From Terfezia claveryi (Eukaryota > Ascomycota > Pezizomycetes > Pezizales > Pezizaceae), in assembly GCA_015179025.1 (NCBI GenBank), contig WHUX01000175.1, positions 1 to 64,000 of the forward strand: a stretch of DNA of 64,000 nt, in the 5' to 3' direction. The number at the start of each line of letters is the position of its first letter. Positions within the stretch are counted from its first letter, which is position 1. The notes below the pieces were generated by a model. The model did not search any database and had not been told where the DNA came from. It worked only from the letters and a program-made list of their open reading frames with translations. Shown piece by piece: positions 44,601 to 54,772 of this stretch. A program made the position numbers and the translations under genes.

Positions 44601-45444
44601 TAAACTCGTGGTATTCATCCGGGACCATAGCCTTCCACTCCTCCTTAGGCCGCATGTTGTTGATTTCCAGGTTCACCTCATGTATGGACAGGGTATGAGC
44701 CTTCAGCTTTTGCCTCCTGGTGAGGTAAGCGAAAGCCTCTACCCCGATGAAGCTAACATTCAGAGGTTTTTGGGGACCCGGGGGCACAGGGGAAACTAAG
44801 GGCACAGGGGAAACCGGAGGCACAGGGAAAACAGGGGAATTGGCATCGAGGTGCATAGGCAGGTGCACCACCTGGGTTGGGTAGATTACTGGGGGTGGCA
44901 AGGCACATAGCCCAGTAATGGTGGCCTTCAGATTCCCGTAGTGTTTTTTGCAAAACTGGCTGTTGAACTGCAGGGTATAAGAGCGGAAGCTGATGGATAC
45001 ATCGTGAATTCTTAGCTACGGGATTCCGAGCACAATCGGGTATTTGAGCTTAGTCACAAACATCGGGAGGGCTTTGGAGTGATCCCCGACTAGGGCAGGC
45101 ACACACATGATATCGGTGATATCTATGGAGGAGATGGGTCGACCGTCAATGACATCCAGAACACGGGGGGTTTTTAGCTTTGACATGGGTATGGAGAATT
45201 TACTGACAAAGGCCTGGTTAACGAATGCAATTCCTGAAGCTCCATATATGAGGGCTGACGTGGTGATTGTTCTATTATTGATATTAAGGGAAATAGATAC
45301 AACAAAATGCTCACTGAACAAGTAAGATTCGTCAACAACAGAAGAAGCGGAAGAAACAGAAAATGCAGACAAAGACAAAGATAGATGGCCTGGGGCAGGT
45401 CCCTTGCTAGTGTCAGTAATTATGCAAGGGACAGGGCTTTTCCC
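41653..45444 (-). pseudogene. Gypsy element F pol, broken
   Basis: One frame throughout with about nine stops. Protease reads LIYGASG: compared with LIDCGASG in E, a 3-bp loss removes the catalytic Asp (45244). RT keeps YLDDILIYS (43714-44151 segment). RNase H spans 43720-43270, integrase 43101-42067 (HHDSLVAGYPV, CHICKRAK, VSDRGPQF, DGQSERMNAIMEQ), and the chromodomain segment is 41982-41653 (EWKVEEVLDSRKRYGRVQYKVKWVG). Stops are at Trp (45016, 44257, 43714, 43452, 42067), Gln (43576) and Arg (43113) positions of E. KLLN is followed here by CGA (Arg), unlike E and G. Confidence 0.87.
45399..45444 (-). promoter_or_regulatory. -1 frameshift signal, gag-pol of element F
   Basis: Minus strand: GGGAAAA (45438-45444), 5-nt spacer, then stem GTCCCTTG (45425-45432) with CAAGGGAC (45399-45406). 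The gag stop is TAA (45420-45422) inside the hairpin. The inner CTAG pair of E is partly lost. Confidence 0.75.
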
Positions 45445-46544
45445 GACTCATCCACCTCTTCGATCCTGGATTCGGAGATGGCATGGGCGGCCATCGAATG
45501 GTTTTTTCAGAGGGGACACGCTATGATGAAATGGTCTCCCTTTCTGCATGCAATGCACAAACCCTGAGTGTGGCGACAGTCCCTTTCCTCCTGGGTAAGA
45601 CGAGGTCTACCTGCTGACAGGTCCATGGGGGCAGCCCTACCCACTACCAGGGAGGGGTGTGCAGGCTTGTTGACCGGTGTGGGTTGGGTGCGTACTATTG
45701 GGAAGGGGGTACGGGGAGTCGAGGTCGGGAGTGTCTTTTGGGGGGCTCTTAGTACCGCTGTCTGCTGTTCCACCCAGCTAGCTTGCTCAATAAGTTCCTC
45801 TAGGGTCTTGGTCGGTGGGCAGTAGACCAGAGCCTTTTTCAGCTCGAAGGTAAACCCGTCTTTGAACTGGTCGAGCTTGGCTTCATCATTCCAATTGAAC
45901 TCTGCTGCCAGCCTGGAGAACTCGGCAACATAGGTTAACAGTTCATTGTGTTTTTGCTTAAGGTCTCACAGGGCCCTGCTGGCGGTTCGTTTAGGATCCA
46001 GGTCCCCGAAGGCTAGGTCCAAGATTGCCATTAGTGCCAGGATATCTACCAGATCAATCTCCGTTGCTTTGACGAAGGGCTGTACCTGGTCCATAGCCTT
46101 ACCCTCCAGGAGGCCATAGACGTATGAGAGCTGGTGGTGGATAGTGGGGAACTTCGCTGAGTCCCCAGAGAGTTTTATTTGCATAGAGTTCTTCCATGCT
46201 CGTAACCGGCCTCGGTCCCCATTAAACTTGGGCAGGGTTGGTAGGTCTTGTGTTTTCTGGTTCTTTGGACCGTTGGCCAAGTCAAAGGCATGAGTCAGTC
46301 TCCAGATGGTTATCCTGTCCTCTGCTGCATCTTCTCGAAGAAGGGTTATTTCATCTTCAGCTTCTCGGATTAGCTTTTCGGCATTCTGAAGGTCCGCTCC
46401 TTGTTGTTCACCAATGGCATAAGTCTCTGTGAATATTTCAATTACAGTTCTTCGGTATGCTGATAGTTCTATCAGGTCTGATAGAATCGGAGTCACCCTC
46501 CAGGCTGCGAATCTATCGGTAGGTAGTGGAATGCTCATGGACAT
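45420..46544 (-). pseudogene. Gypsy element F gag, broken
   Basis: Starts MSMSIPLPTDRFAAWRV (46544). Same layout as E gag: coiled coil, capsid domain, Pro-rich stretch, CCHC knuckle CIACRKGDHFIIAC (intact). TGA codons near 45966 and 45507 replace CGA Arg codons of E. Confidence 0.85.
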
Positions 46545-46574
46545 AGTACCGGTTGGTCTGAAAGATCCAACGTA

Positions 46575-46805
46575 GTGTAACGAGGGCTCCGGGGACAAGG
46601 CGACTAAGGGGTATGCCGGGGTAAGGGCAAGGCTAGGGTAACATACACGTAGGAACGCTATGTGTGTGACTAGGGGAAAAGGCTAGGACGGGAGCAAGGG
46701 CGAGGACGAGAGAGGCAGAGGGCAAGGGGCACGAGACACGCGGAGGCAGTTGCTACGTGTGTCGGAGGAAGGCAGCTGTGCTGCAGAGTAGTTCACGAGA
46801 CAAAG
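46575..46805 (-). repeat. 5' LTR of element F, inner piece
   Basis: The R/U5-side piece of the F 5' LTR (231 bp), next to gag. It continues at 53078 beyond element G; the flanking CAAAG (46801-46805) is the target copy for G. Confidence 0.85.
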
Positions 46806-47366
46806 TGTAACGAGGGCTCTGAGGGACAAGGCGACCAAGGGGTATGCCGGGGAAGTAGCAAGGGGCAATCGCACACATAGGAGCGCTACGTGTATAATCT
46901 GGGGAAAGGCTAGGGTAAGACACATGTAGGAATGCTACGTGTGTGACCAGGGGAAGGCTGAGACGGGGGGGCAAGGGCAAGAGGCAAGAGAGGCAGAGGG
47001 CAAGGGACACGAGACATGCGGAGGCAGTTGGTGCGTGTGTTAAGGGAGGCAGCTGTACTGCAGAGTTGTTTGAACGAGACAAGGATGTGCACAAGGCAGG
47101 TGCACAAGCGCTGGGAGAAGCAAGGTCCTGTATTGGGTATACAAGACTTTGGATGGGGATCCAATGACAGTACGAGGGACAGGCTCTATATATACATAAC
47201 CCAGCCAGGGTAATGGGGGAAATAAGCTTCCCTATCTCGGAAGCTAAGCAAGGTAACGATAACAATAACCCATCACCTGCGATCGCAGGTGATGACAAAG
47301 ACAACAATAGCAATGACCTATCACCTGCGATCGCAGGTGATGACAACTAAACACATGGTTGTTACA
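46806..47366 (-). repeat. 3' LTR of element G (561 bp)
   Basis: Minus-strand start TGTAACAACC, end CTCGTTACA. Two copies of the perfect 20-bp palindrome TCACCTGCGATCGCAGGTGA (47273-47292, 47321-47340) occupy the U3 start, where E and F have different inverted repeats. Confidence 0.9.
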
Positions 47367-47510
47367 CTATCCCCCCTTTAGGCTGGAGCTCCAGCGACTA
47401 GGAGGCCTAGGCATGATAACCAGCAAAATCAATACAGAAAACAACAACAAGGGTAGAAACAAGAACCCCAACTCCAAACAACAACAAGAATGCAAAAGGT
47501 CTGACATCAT
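47367..47510 (-). CDS. Small hydrophobic ORF after pol of element G
   Basis: 47 residues starting MMSDLLHSCCC. The ATG overlaps the pol TGA as ATGA (47507-47510), as in E. One hydrophobic stretch (LGFLFLPLLLFSVLILLVI) could span a membrane. It ends ...WSSSLKGG with its TAG exactly at the LTR border, so the polypurine tract is coding. May be a by-product of composition. Confidence 0.3.
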   Translation of the reverse strand: MMSDLLHSCCCLELGFLFLPLLLFSVLILLVIMPRPPSRWSSSLKGG

Positions 47511-48974
47511 TCAACTGGGCGAGGCTTTCTCGAGTATCGTTGGTGGAACAGGGTGACCAAGTCCTGTGTGTTTTCCAAGTCTTCCCCAGGTTGCCAGGTA
47601 GTCTCCTCGTCCCCTAACCACTTGACCTTGTATTGCAGATGACCGTACCTCTTCCTTGAGTCTAATACCTCTTCGACCTCCCACTCCTCTTCACCTTCGA
47701 TTACTACAGGAGGGGGAGGGGGTGTTTCTGCCCTTGGAGGGGATCGTCAGCCGCTGGCTCAATTTCCGATACATGTACAATCGGGTGGCGTTTGATGTCC
47801 TTGGGGAACCTTAATCGATAGGTATGAGTGCCCATAGTAGCCAACACCTTGAATGGACCCAGGAACTTGTGGTCGAGCTTGCGAGATGGCCGTTCCGTCC
47901 AGAAGTGCCGGCTGGAGAGCTACACCTTGTCTCCTGGCTGATACTTGGGGGCTGGCAACCATGAACCATTGGCATATTCACCTTGCCTGGCTTGCGCATA
48001 TCCCAGCTCGGCTTTCACGGTAGAGTGAAGTTCAGAAATCTGCGTGGCGAACCACTTAGCTGGGGCATTCTCCCTGGCCTTACGCAGAGGTGTCAGGGAG
48101 TCTACGAACCGAGGGTGCCAGCCATCATTGGCCAGGAATGGGAAGGTCTTCAGGGTCTCAAAGAAGTAGTTGTTGGCGGAGAATTCGCAGGTGGCCAGTA
48201 ATGAAACCCAGTTATTCTGCAGGTAATTGATGTATGCCCTCAGATATTGCTCCATGATGGCATTCATACCTTCTGACTGGCCATCAGTCTGAGGGTGGTA
48301 TGCCGTAGACAGGTGTACTCCAATACCCAATAGCTCACAGAATGTTTTCCAGAAGTCGGTGACGAACTGAGGGCCACGGTCTGAGACAATCAATGCTGGA
48401 AGGCCATGGTAATGGAAGACATTATCCAGGTAGAGGGATGCCAATTCAGGGGCCGAGCAGGTATCTCGACAGGGTATCACATGCCTCATTTTCGTTAACC
48501 GATCCACTACCATCAAGATGGCGTTGAATCCCGAGTCTTCCGGCAATCCAGTAACGAAGTCCATAGTCAGGTGTTGCCAGGGTTGTTCTGGGACTTCCAG
48601 GGGCTTCAGGGTACCATACGGAGCGTGGCGGGTGGGTTTGGCACGCTTGCAGACATGGCAATTCTGTATGTACCACTCCACCTCCTTCCATTGGTCAATC
48701 TACGTATATTGCCTAGCTAGCAGCTCTAACGTTTTAGCTACCCCAGGATGACCCGCAGCTAGGGTATCATGGTATTTCTTGATCAGCTGCCTCTGCAGCT
48801 GTTCTTCAGGTATATAGAGCCGATCTAGGTGGTATAGAAGGCCGTCCTGAGTGGTGCACTCGGCTAGGGAAATCTTGGTGTGACGGCACTGTCCAGACTC
48901 CACTGCAGCAATTATATCCTTAACCAGGTCGTCCTCTGCATATGCCCGTTGTATCTGCAGAAGGAGATCTGCTC

Positions 48975-49105
48975 CTGGGTTCGCTTCAGCTTTAGCATCA
49001 GTATCAGCATCAGCATCAGCATCAGCATCAGCATCAGCATCAGCATCAGTATTAGCATCAGCATCAGCATCAGCATCAGCATCAGCATCAGCATCAGCAT
49101 CAGCA
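48975..49105 (-). repeat. Asp-Ala coding hexanucleotide repeat in G pol linker
   Basis: About 20 near-perfect copies of GATGCT (plus strand AGCATC), in two blocks split by an ACT/AAT variant. Encodes DADADA between RNase H and integrase. Confidence 0.85.
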
Positions 49106-51299
49106 TGGCTAGTGGCCGCCAGGTCGAGATTTTCAGGTTTCAGTACCACCTGATTTTTGGTACTTCAGCCTTTCATCCCTCCCTTTAGGGAGATCTCCTG
49201 ATCTCCTAGTCAGTGCATCCGGCTTACCCCCAGCTTTTTCAGGCCGATACTTGATCTTGAAGTTGAATCGAGATAAGAACTCCGACCACCTAGCCTGCAG
49301 TCAGTTCAGCAGCTTAGTGGTGGTGAAGTACACAAGATTCTTATGATCGGATAGCACCTCGATGATCCCCTTGGCTGACTCCAGGTATGGCCTCCACTCC
49401 TCGAATGCTCGCACAATGGCCATTAACTGTTTATCATAGATTTCATAATTACACTCAGCCGTAGAGTGCTTTTTTGAGAAGTATGCCACTGGATAGAGGA
49501 TCCCATTGACATACTGAGACAAGATTTCCGCGGAGACATAGTCGGAGGTGTCAGTCTCTATGATACATTCACTGTCCGGATCGAAATGGGCCAGGATCGG
49601 TGCTGAGCAGAAAGCTTCCTTGAGGTTCTGGAAGGCAGATTGGGCTTCTGGATTCCAGTCGAAGTACCAGTATTTCTTGGTCAGGGCGGTGAGGGGGGCT
49701 ACGATCTTCGAATACCCTAGAATGAACTGCCGGTAAAAGTTAGTGAACCTCTGGAAGGCTTGGATATCCTTGAGATTTGCTGGGATTTGCCATTCCTGGA
49801 CAGCGGTAACCTTGGTGGGATCCATCCTGATACCTTTGGTAGTGATAATCAACCCCAGATACTTGACCTCCTGCATATAAAACTCGCATTTCTCGGGCTT
49901 GAGGTATAATCCGGCTTGCTCCAGCTTTTCCAGCACTTGTCAGACATGGATTTTGTGCTCTGCCAGGGTGTCTGAATAGATCAGGATATCGTCCAGGTAG
50001 GCTGTGCAGAACACATCCAAAAAGTCTCGTAGGGTATCATTAATAAAGTGCTGAAAAGAGGCTGGGGCGTTGGTTAAGCCGAAAGACATGACATTGTACT
50101 CAAAGTGCCTATACCAGGTGCGGAAGGCCGTTTTCCACTCTTCACCTTCAGCTATTCGGACCAGGTTATAGGCTCCCCTCAAATCCAGTTTAGTGAACTA
50201 TTTTGCCTTGGAGAGCCTGGCTAATATTTCCTAGATCAGAGGTAGGGGATACCTGTTCTTGACCGTTATCTCATTCAGGCCACAATAATTAATGCAAAAC
50301 GAAGAGAGCCGTCCGACTTCTTCACGAACAGCACAGGGGCACCCGCTGGGGAGGAGCTATGGCGAATGAAGCTCTTGTTAAGACTTTCTTCCAAGTACTT
50401 TTTTAGGGCTTCCAGCTCTACCCAGGACATTCTATAGAGGGGCCTATAGGGAGGAGTTTTACCTTCTATCAGCGGAATCGTGTAGTCATATGGTCGGTAA
50501 GGTGCCAACTTCTCTGTAGCTTTTTCTGAGAACAGGTCAATGAACTTGTGGTAATCATCCGGAACCAAGGATTTCCACTCCTCCTTGGACCTAGTCTTGT
50601 TAATTTCCAGATTGATCTCATAAATTGAGAGGGTATGCGCCTTGAGCTTATGCCTCCTGGTGAGATGAGCGAAGGCGCCTGCTCCAATAAAGTTAATATT
50701 CAGGGGTTTTGCGAGGGCGGGGGATATCGGGGAAACTGGGGGAATGGTAGCATTGATGTGTGCAGGCGGGATTACCACCTGAGTCGGGTAGATTATTGGG
50801 GGTGGCAATGCACACAGCCCAATAACAGTGGTTTTTGGATCTCCACAGTGTTTTTTGCAATAAGGGCTGTTGAATCGCAAGGTGTAAGAGCTGAAGCTGA
50901 CTGATACATCGTGCATCCTAAGCCAGAGGATCCCAAGGACAATTGGATACTTTAGCTTGGTTACGAACATTGGGAGATCTTCCAAGTGATCACCTATGGC
51001 GCTGGGCAGGCATGCGAGGTCAGTAATCGCTCCAGAAGAGATAGGGCGGCCATCAATAACATCAAGGAGGTGGGGGGTCTTTAGCTTGGAGGTTGGTATA
51101 GAGTTTTTACTGACGAAGGTCTGGTTAATGAATGCTATTCCTGAAGCACCACAATCTATGAGAGCTGATATAACCACTGCTTTATCATTGAACTTGACAG
51201 TTATAGGTACAACGAAGTGCTCGTCAAACAGGCGAGACTCATCAACAGACATAGATGTAGGCAAAGAAAACGCAGACAAAGATAAATGACCTGGAGCAG

Positions 51300-51345
51300 G
51301 TCCCTTGCTAGTGTTAGTAACTAGGCAAGGGACAGGGCTTTTCCC
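51300..51345 (-). promoter_or_regulatory. -1 frameshift signal, gag-pol of element G
   Basis: Minus strand: GGGAAAA (51339-51345), 5-nt spacer, stem GTCCCTTG (51326-51333) with CAAGGGAC (51300-51307), inner CTAG/CTAG pair, loop TTACTAACA. The gag stop TAG (51321-51323) lies in the stem. Confidence 0.8.
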
Positions 51346-52484
51346 GACTCATCAAGCTCCTTAATCCTAGGCACTGGGGTATCGGAGATAGCGTGGATGG
51401 CGAGGAAGCGATTCTTTCGAAGGGGGCAAGCCGTAATGAAGTGGTCGGCCTTCATACAGGCTATGTATAGCTCATTATTCCGGCGGCGTTCCCTCTCTTC
51501 TTGGATCAGGTGGGGTCTGCTCGCGGATAAGTCCATAGGGGCCGGTCCATCTACCACGAGAGAAGGGTAGGCTGGCTTGTTAGGGGGGGTTACAGGGGCC
51601 TGTGGCTGGGGGCGAGGTGCTGAAAAGGTCGATCGTGGGGGTGCTGTTGTAGGGGAGGCCTTAAGGCTGTTTCTAAACCTGGCCATCTTTTGCTCCAATT
51701 GGCTGGCCTGATCAATGAATTCTTCAAGGGTGTGGATGTCTGGGAAGTTGATAAGTGCCTGTCTCGGTTCCACACTTAAGCCTTCCTGGAATTGATCCAG
51801 TTTGATCTTGTCACTCCATTCGACCTCCACAGCTAGCCTAGAGAATTCGGCCACATAGGTGGCCAGGTCGGTGTTTCTTTGTCGGAGGGCTCGGAGGGCT
51901 AGGGTGGCCATTCCCTTTGGGTCCGGGTCTCCAAACGCTCGGTCGAGGATCACGAATAGAGCAGGGATATCCGCTAGTTTGATACCTGTTTCCAAAACAT
52001 AGGGCTAGACTTGGTCCAACGCCTTCCCCTCCAGTAGGCCGTAAACATAAGCGAGTTTGTGCTAGGTGGTTGGAAACTTAGCAGCGTCTCCGTTGAGCTT
52101 AATATTGATGGAGTTTTTCCAGGCCTTGAGGCGGGCCCATTCACCGTTAAATTTGGGTAGGGTTGGAAGGTCTTGGGTTTTGGTGGGCGTGGCGGTTGCA
52201 GGTGCCTGTGCGGTTGCAGCGGCAAGTGTATGGTTAAGATTGCGCATGGTTACTTGGTCATCTGTGAGGTCTTCTCGGAGAAGGAGGATTTCATCTTCGG
52301 CTACTTTCAGCCTTCGTTGGGTGTCCTGGAGCTCTGCTTCTTGTTTTTCGCCAATCTTATAGGTGGTGGTGAAGATATCGATGGCCATTCGGCGGTATTC
52401 CAACAGCTGGGCTGGGTCTGAGGGTATTGGGGTTTCCCGCCATGCTTGGAACCTGTCGGTAGGTAATAGGGTTGGTTCGGACAT
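51321..52484 (-). pseudogene. Gypsy element G gag, broken
   Basis: Starts MSEPTLLPTDRFQAWRET (52484). Coiled coil, Ala/Pro/Thr spacer, capsid domain and Pro-rich tail as in E. TAG codons near 52060 and 52004 replace Gln. The knuckle reads YIACMKADHFITAC, with Tyr for the first Cys. Confidence 0.83.
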
Positions 52485-52515
52485 TGTACCGGTTGGTCAG
52501 AGCGATCCAACGTAG

Positions 52516-53077
52516 TGTAACGAGGGCTCTGGGGGACAAGGCGACCAAGGGGTACGCCAGGGAAGTGGCAAGGGGCAATTGCACACGTAGGAGCACTACG
52601 TGTGTGATTTGGAGAAAGGCTAGGGTAAGACACATGTAGGAACGCTACGTGTGTGACCAGGGGAAGGCTGAGACGGGGGGGGCAAGGGCAAGAGGCAAGA
52701 GAGGCAGAGGGCAAGGGACACGAGACATGTGGAAGAAGTTGCCACATGTGTCAAGGGAGGCAGCTATACTGCAGAGTTGTTTGAACGAGACAAGGATGTA
52801 CACAAGGGAGGTGCACAAGCGCTAGGAGAAGCAAGGTCCTGTATTGGGTATACAAGACGTTGGATGGCGATCCAACAACAGTATGAGGGACAGGCTCTAT
52901 ATATACATAACCTGGCCAGGGCAATGGGGGAAATAAGCTTCCCTATCTCGGAAGCCAAGCAAGGTAACGATAACAATAACCCATCACCTGCGATCGCAGG
53001 TGATGACAAAGACAACAATGGCAATGACACATCACCTGCGATCACAGGTGATGACAACTGAATACACGGTTGTTACA
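52516..53077 (-). repeat. 5' LTR of element G (562 bp)
   Basis: Same ends as the 3' copy. One of the two palindromes (52984-53003) is perfect; the other (53032-53051) has one G-to-A change. The candidate primer-binding site TTGGATCGCTCTGACC lies just inside. Confidence 0.9.
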
Positions 53078-53377
53078 CAAGGGGGGGTGCACAAGGGAGG
53101 TGCACAAGCACTGGGAGAGGCAAGGTCCTGTATTGGATATACAAGACGTTGGATAAGGATCCAACAACAGTACGAGGGACAGGGGCTATATATACATAAT
53201 TCTGGACCAGGGCAACGGAAGGAATAAGCTTCCCAAGATCCCCTATCTCGGAAGCCAAGCAAGGTAACGATAACCTATCAACGACACCCGAACAAGCCTA
53301 TTCAAGTGTCAAAACAGCACGACACCCGAACAAGCCTGTTTGAGTGTCAAATCAAGACTAAGAATACAGTTGTGATA
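53078..53377 (-). repeat. 5' LTR of element F, outer piece
   Basis: The U3-side piece (300 bp including the duplicated CAAGG). It has the two tandem GACACCCGAACA/TGTTTGAGTGTC-type inverted repeats (about 53285-53347) and ends at the GGTAG target copy of F. Confidence 0.85.
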
Positions 53378-53382
53378 GGTAG

Positions 53383-54296
53383 CCTGCCTTGCTTTAGATA
53401 GCCCACATCACTGAGATGAACCTGTCCTCCAGCTAGTATGGTTTACTAAAGTCATCTCAGGCTCTCCCACCTTCTCTATTCCTCTATGTATCCTTACACT
53501 AGAGGTCTCCTAGTGTACTTGGATCTCTCATCATCTTATATATCATCCTAGCCTATATCATATCTAACACCATCCTTGGTGTTTCCATGCCTGCAATCTG
53601 GCTTACCAGATCCCTCCTGAAGCCATGGGTTGCATTAACGTATTTCTTAAGTACTTAGTATTAGAGTTTTTCGAACTCCTCTTCCTATTCCTTTTGCCCT
53701 CTACAGGTAAGTTCCGCCCCCCATAGAGCCACTGCTCTTATCATACCCATATAGGCCGCTCTCCAACTGATGGTACTCATGCCCCAATTAGAGTTCTCTA
53801 GCACCCCCAGCTGGCCTAGCAACTTCCTTGCCTTAGCTATCCTATCCCTCCAATGCTCTATGAATATCAGGCTCTCATCCATAATGAACCCCACCCATTT
53901 CACCCAATTGACCTCCCCTTTTTTTCTTCTCTTTTTCTGCCTCAGCACCATTCTCTCATGCTTAGAGTTTTCTAACAGCAAGTAGCACTCCTCTACTACT
54001 CTATGAACTGCTTCATCTGTCTTTTCTAGAATCTTGTTTATGTCTGACTTACTTGCCTTATCTTATTCCCATATACATATATTAAGATACAGGTTATTAA
54101 TATATAAAGGTAGTTCATTATCGAAGGGTACTACCCTTCTAATCTCCCTCTCCATTCTCTAGATGATTGGTGCCATCCATATTAGGAATATTACTGGTGA
54201 TAGTGGGGACCCTTGTGGTGATCCTAGATTTGTCTTGCCCCTACCCCTTATTTTCCTGTCCCATTCCAAATCAAATTCTTTAGCCCGGAAAGGCAC
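53383..54296 (-). pseudogene. LINE (Tad1-like) reverse transcriptase part, broken
   Basis: Same LINE, upstream part. RT motif TNLGSPQGSPLSPVIF is followed by the catalytic box, which reads YINN where YxDD is expected (54093-54098), so both metal-binding Asp are lost. The typical thumb region is NWVKWVGFIMDESLIFIEHWRDRIAKARKLLGQL ... WRAAYMGMIRAVALWGAEL, split here for length. A stop near 54053 and others disrupt it. The target duplication GGTAG (40990-40994, 53378-53382) shows that F split the LINE. Confidence 0.82.
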
Positions 54297-54762
54297 TCAC
54301 TTAGGCTGATGGGATTAAGGCTCTTTATTTTGCCAGGGTGCTATATATTCACAATGGATAGCTAAAGAACAGAATTCTCAAATTGCAAAAAATTAGGATC
54401 TAGGTTTTACCTCTTCGGTTTATCTTGCACTACTATGTTATAAGTATGATTTATGCTATCCTACTCATACTGTACTACCGAGAGAACTGTACAGTCCATA
54501 TATTTTGCTGACCACGGAATATGAAGCATAAAAGCAGAGCAATCAAGATTAAACCACGAGATGAAAAGAATTGCTACTTGTGTTTGATCCTCAAAGGAGG
54601 TCTTCCCGTGTCAGTACTAGTTCATGATAGTTATTGTGAGACTAGTCCAAATGGGTCTTAGTAGAGTAGTCTGTGCCTGGCCATACGTGTACGGTAGACG
54701 ACATACGTGGTGCGGCTCTGTGAGCTTTTTGTTTTATATTCTGGTCGCCAAGCTAAAAACAA
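54297..54762. other. Intergenic, no gene seen
   Basis: AT-rich stretch between the LINE and the large inverted-repeat element. The first 80 bases may still be LINE coding sequence on the minus strand. No open frame, repeat or RNA gene could be supported. Confidence 0.4.
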
Positions 54763-54772
54763 GATAGGCCAC

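Larger units (their letters stand above)
47507..51345 (-). pseudogene. Gypsy element G pol, broken
   Basis: Protease is ALIDCGASG intact (51279-50275 segment). RT has YLDDILIYS (49940-50182). RNase H is 49936-49301, ending KLLN followed by TGA, the same site as in E. An Asp-Ala repeat linker follows, then integrase 48681-47920 (CHVCKRAK, VSDRGPQF, DGQSEGMNAIMEQ) and chromodomain to 47507. Stops at 50199, 48682 and 47935 replace Trp, at 50236 Gln, at 49938 Arg. Frameshifts occur near 50277 and just before the chromodomain. Confidence 0.86.
46806..53077 (-). mobile_element. Gypsy element G, chromovirus related to E and F
   Basis: Minus-strand element of 6272 bp: 3' LTR 46806-47366, pol, gag, 5' LTR 52516-53077. 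Target duplication is CAAAG/CAAGG with one mismatch. It sits in the 5' LTR of F. Its Gag is the most divergent of the three. Confidence 0.92.
40995..53377 (-). mobile_element. Gypsy element F, chromovirus related to E, split by G
   Basis: Minus-strand Ty3/Gypsy element. 3' LTR is 40995-41519; pol and gag occupy 41520-46574; the 5' LTR is in two pieces (46575-46805 and 53078-53377) because G inserted in it. Target duplication is GGTAG. Coding regions match E closely but contain many stops. Confidence 0.9.

Noticed and set aside
25317..49105. CRISPR-like or tandem-array locus from regular repeats
   Set aside because: Repeats are coding slippage products without unique spacers; the genome is eukaryotic.
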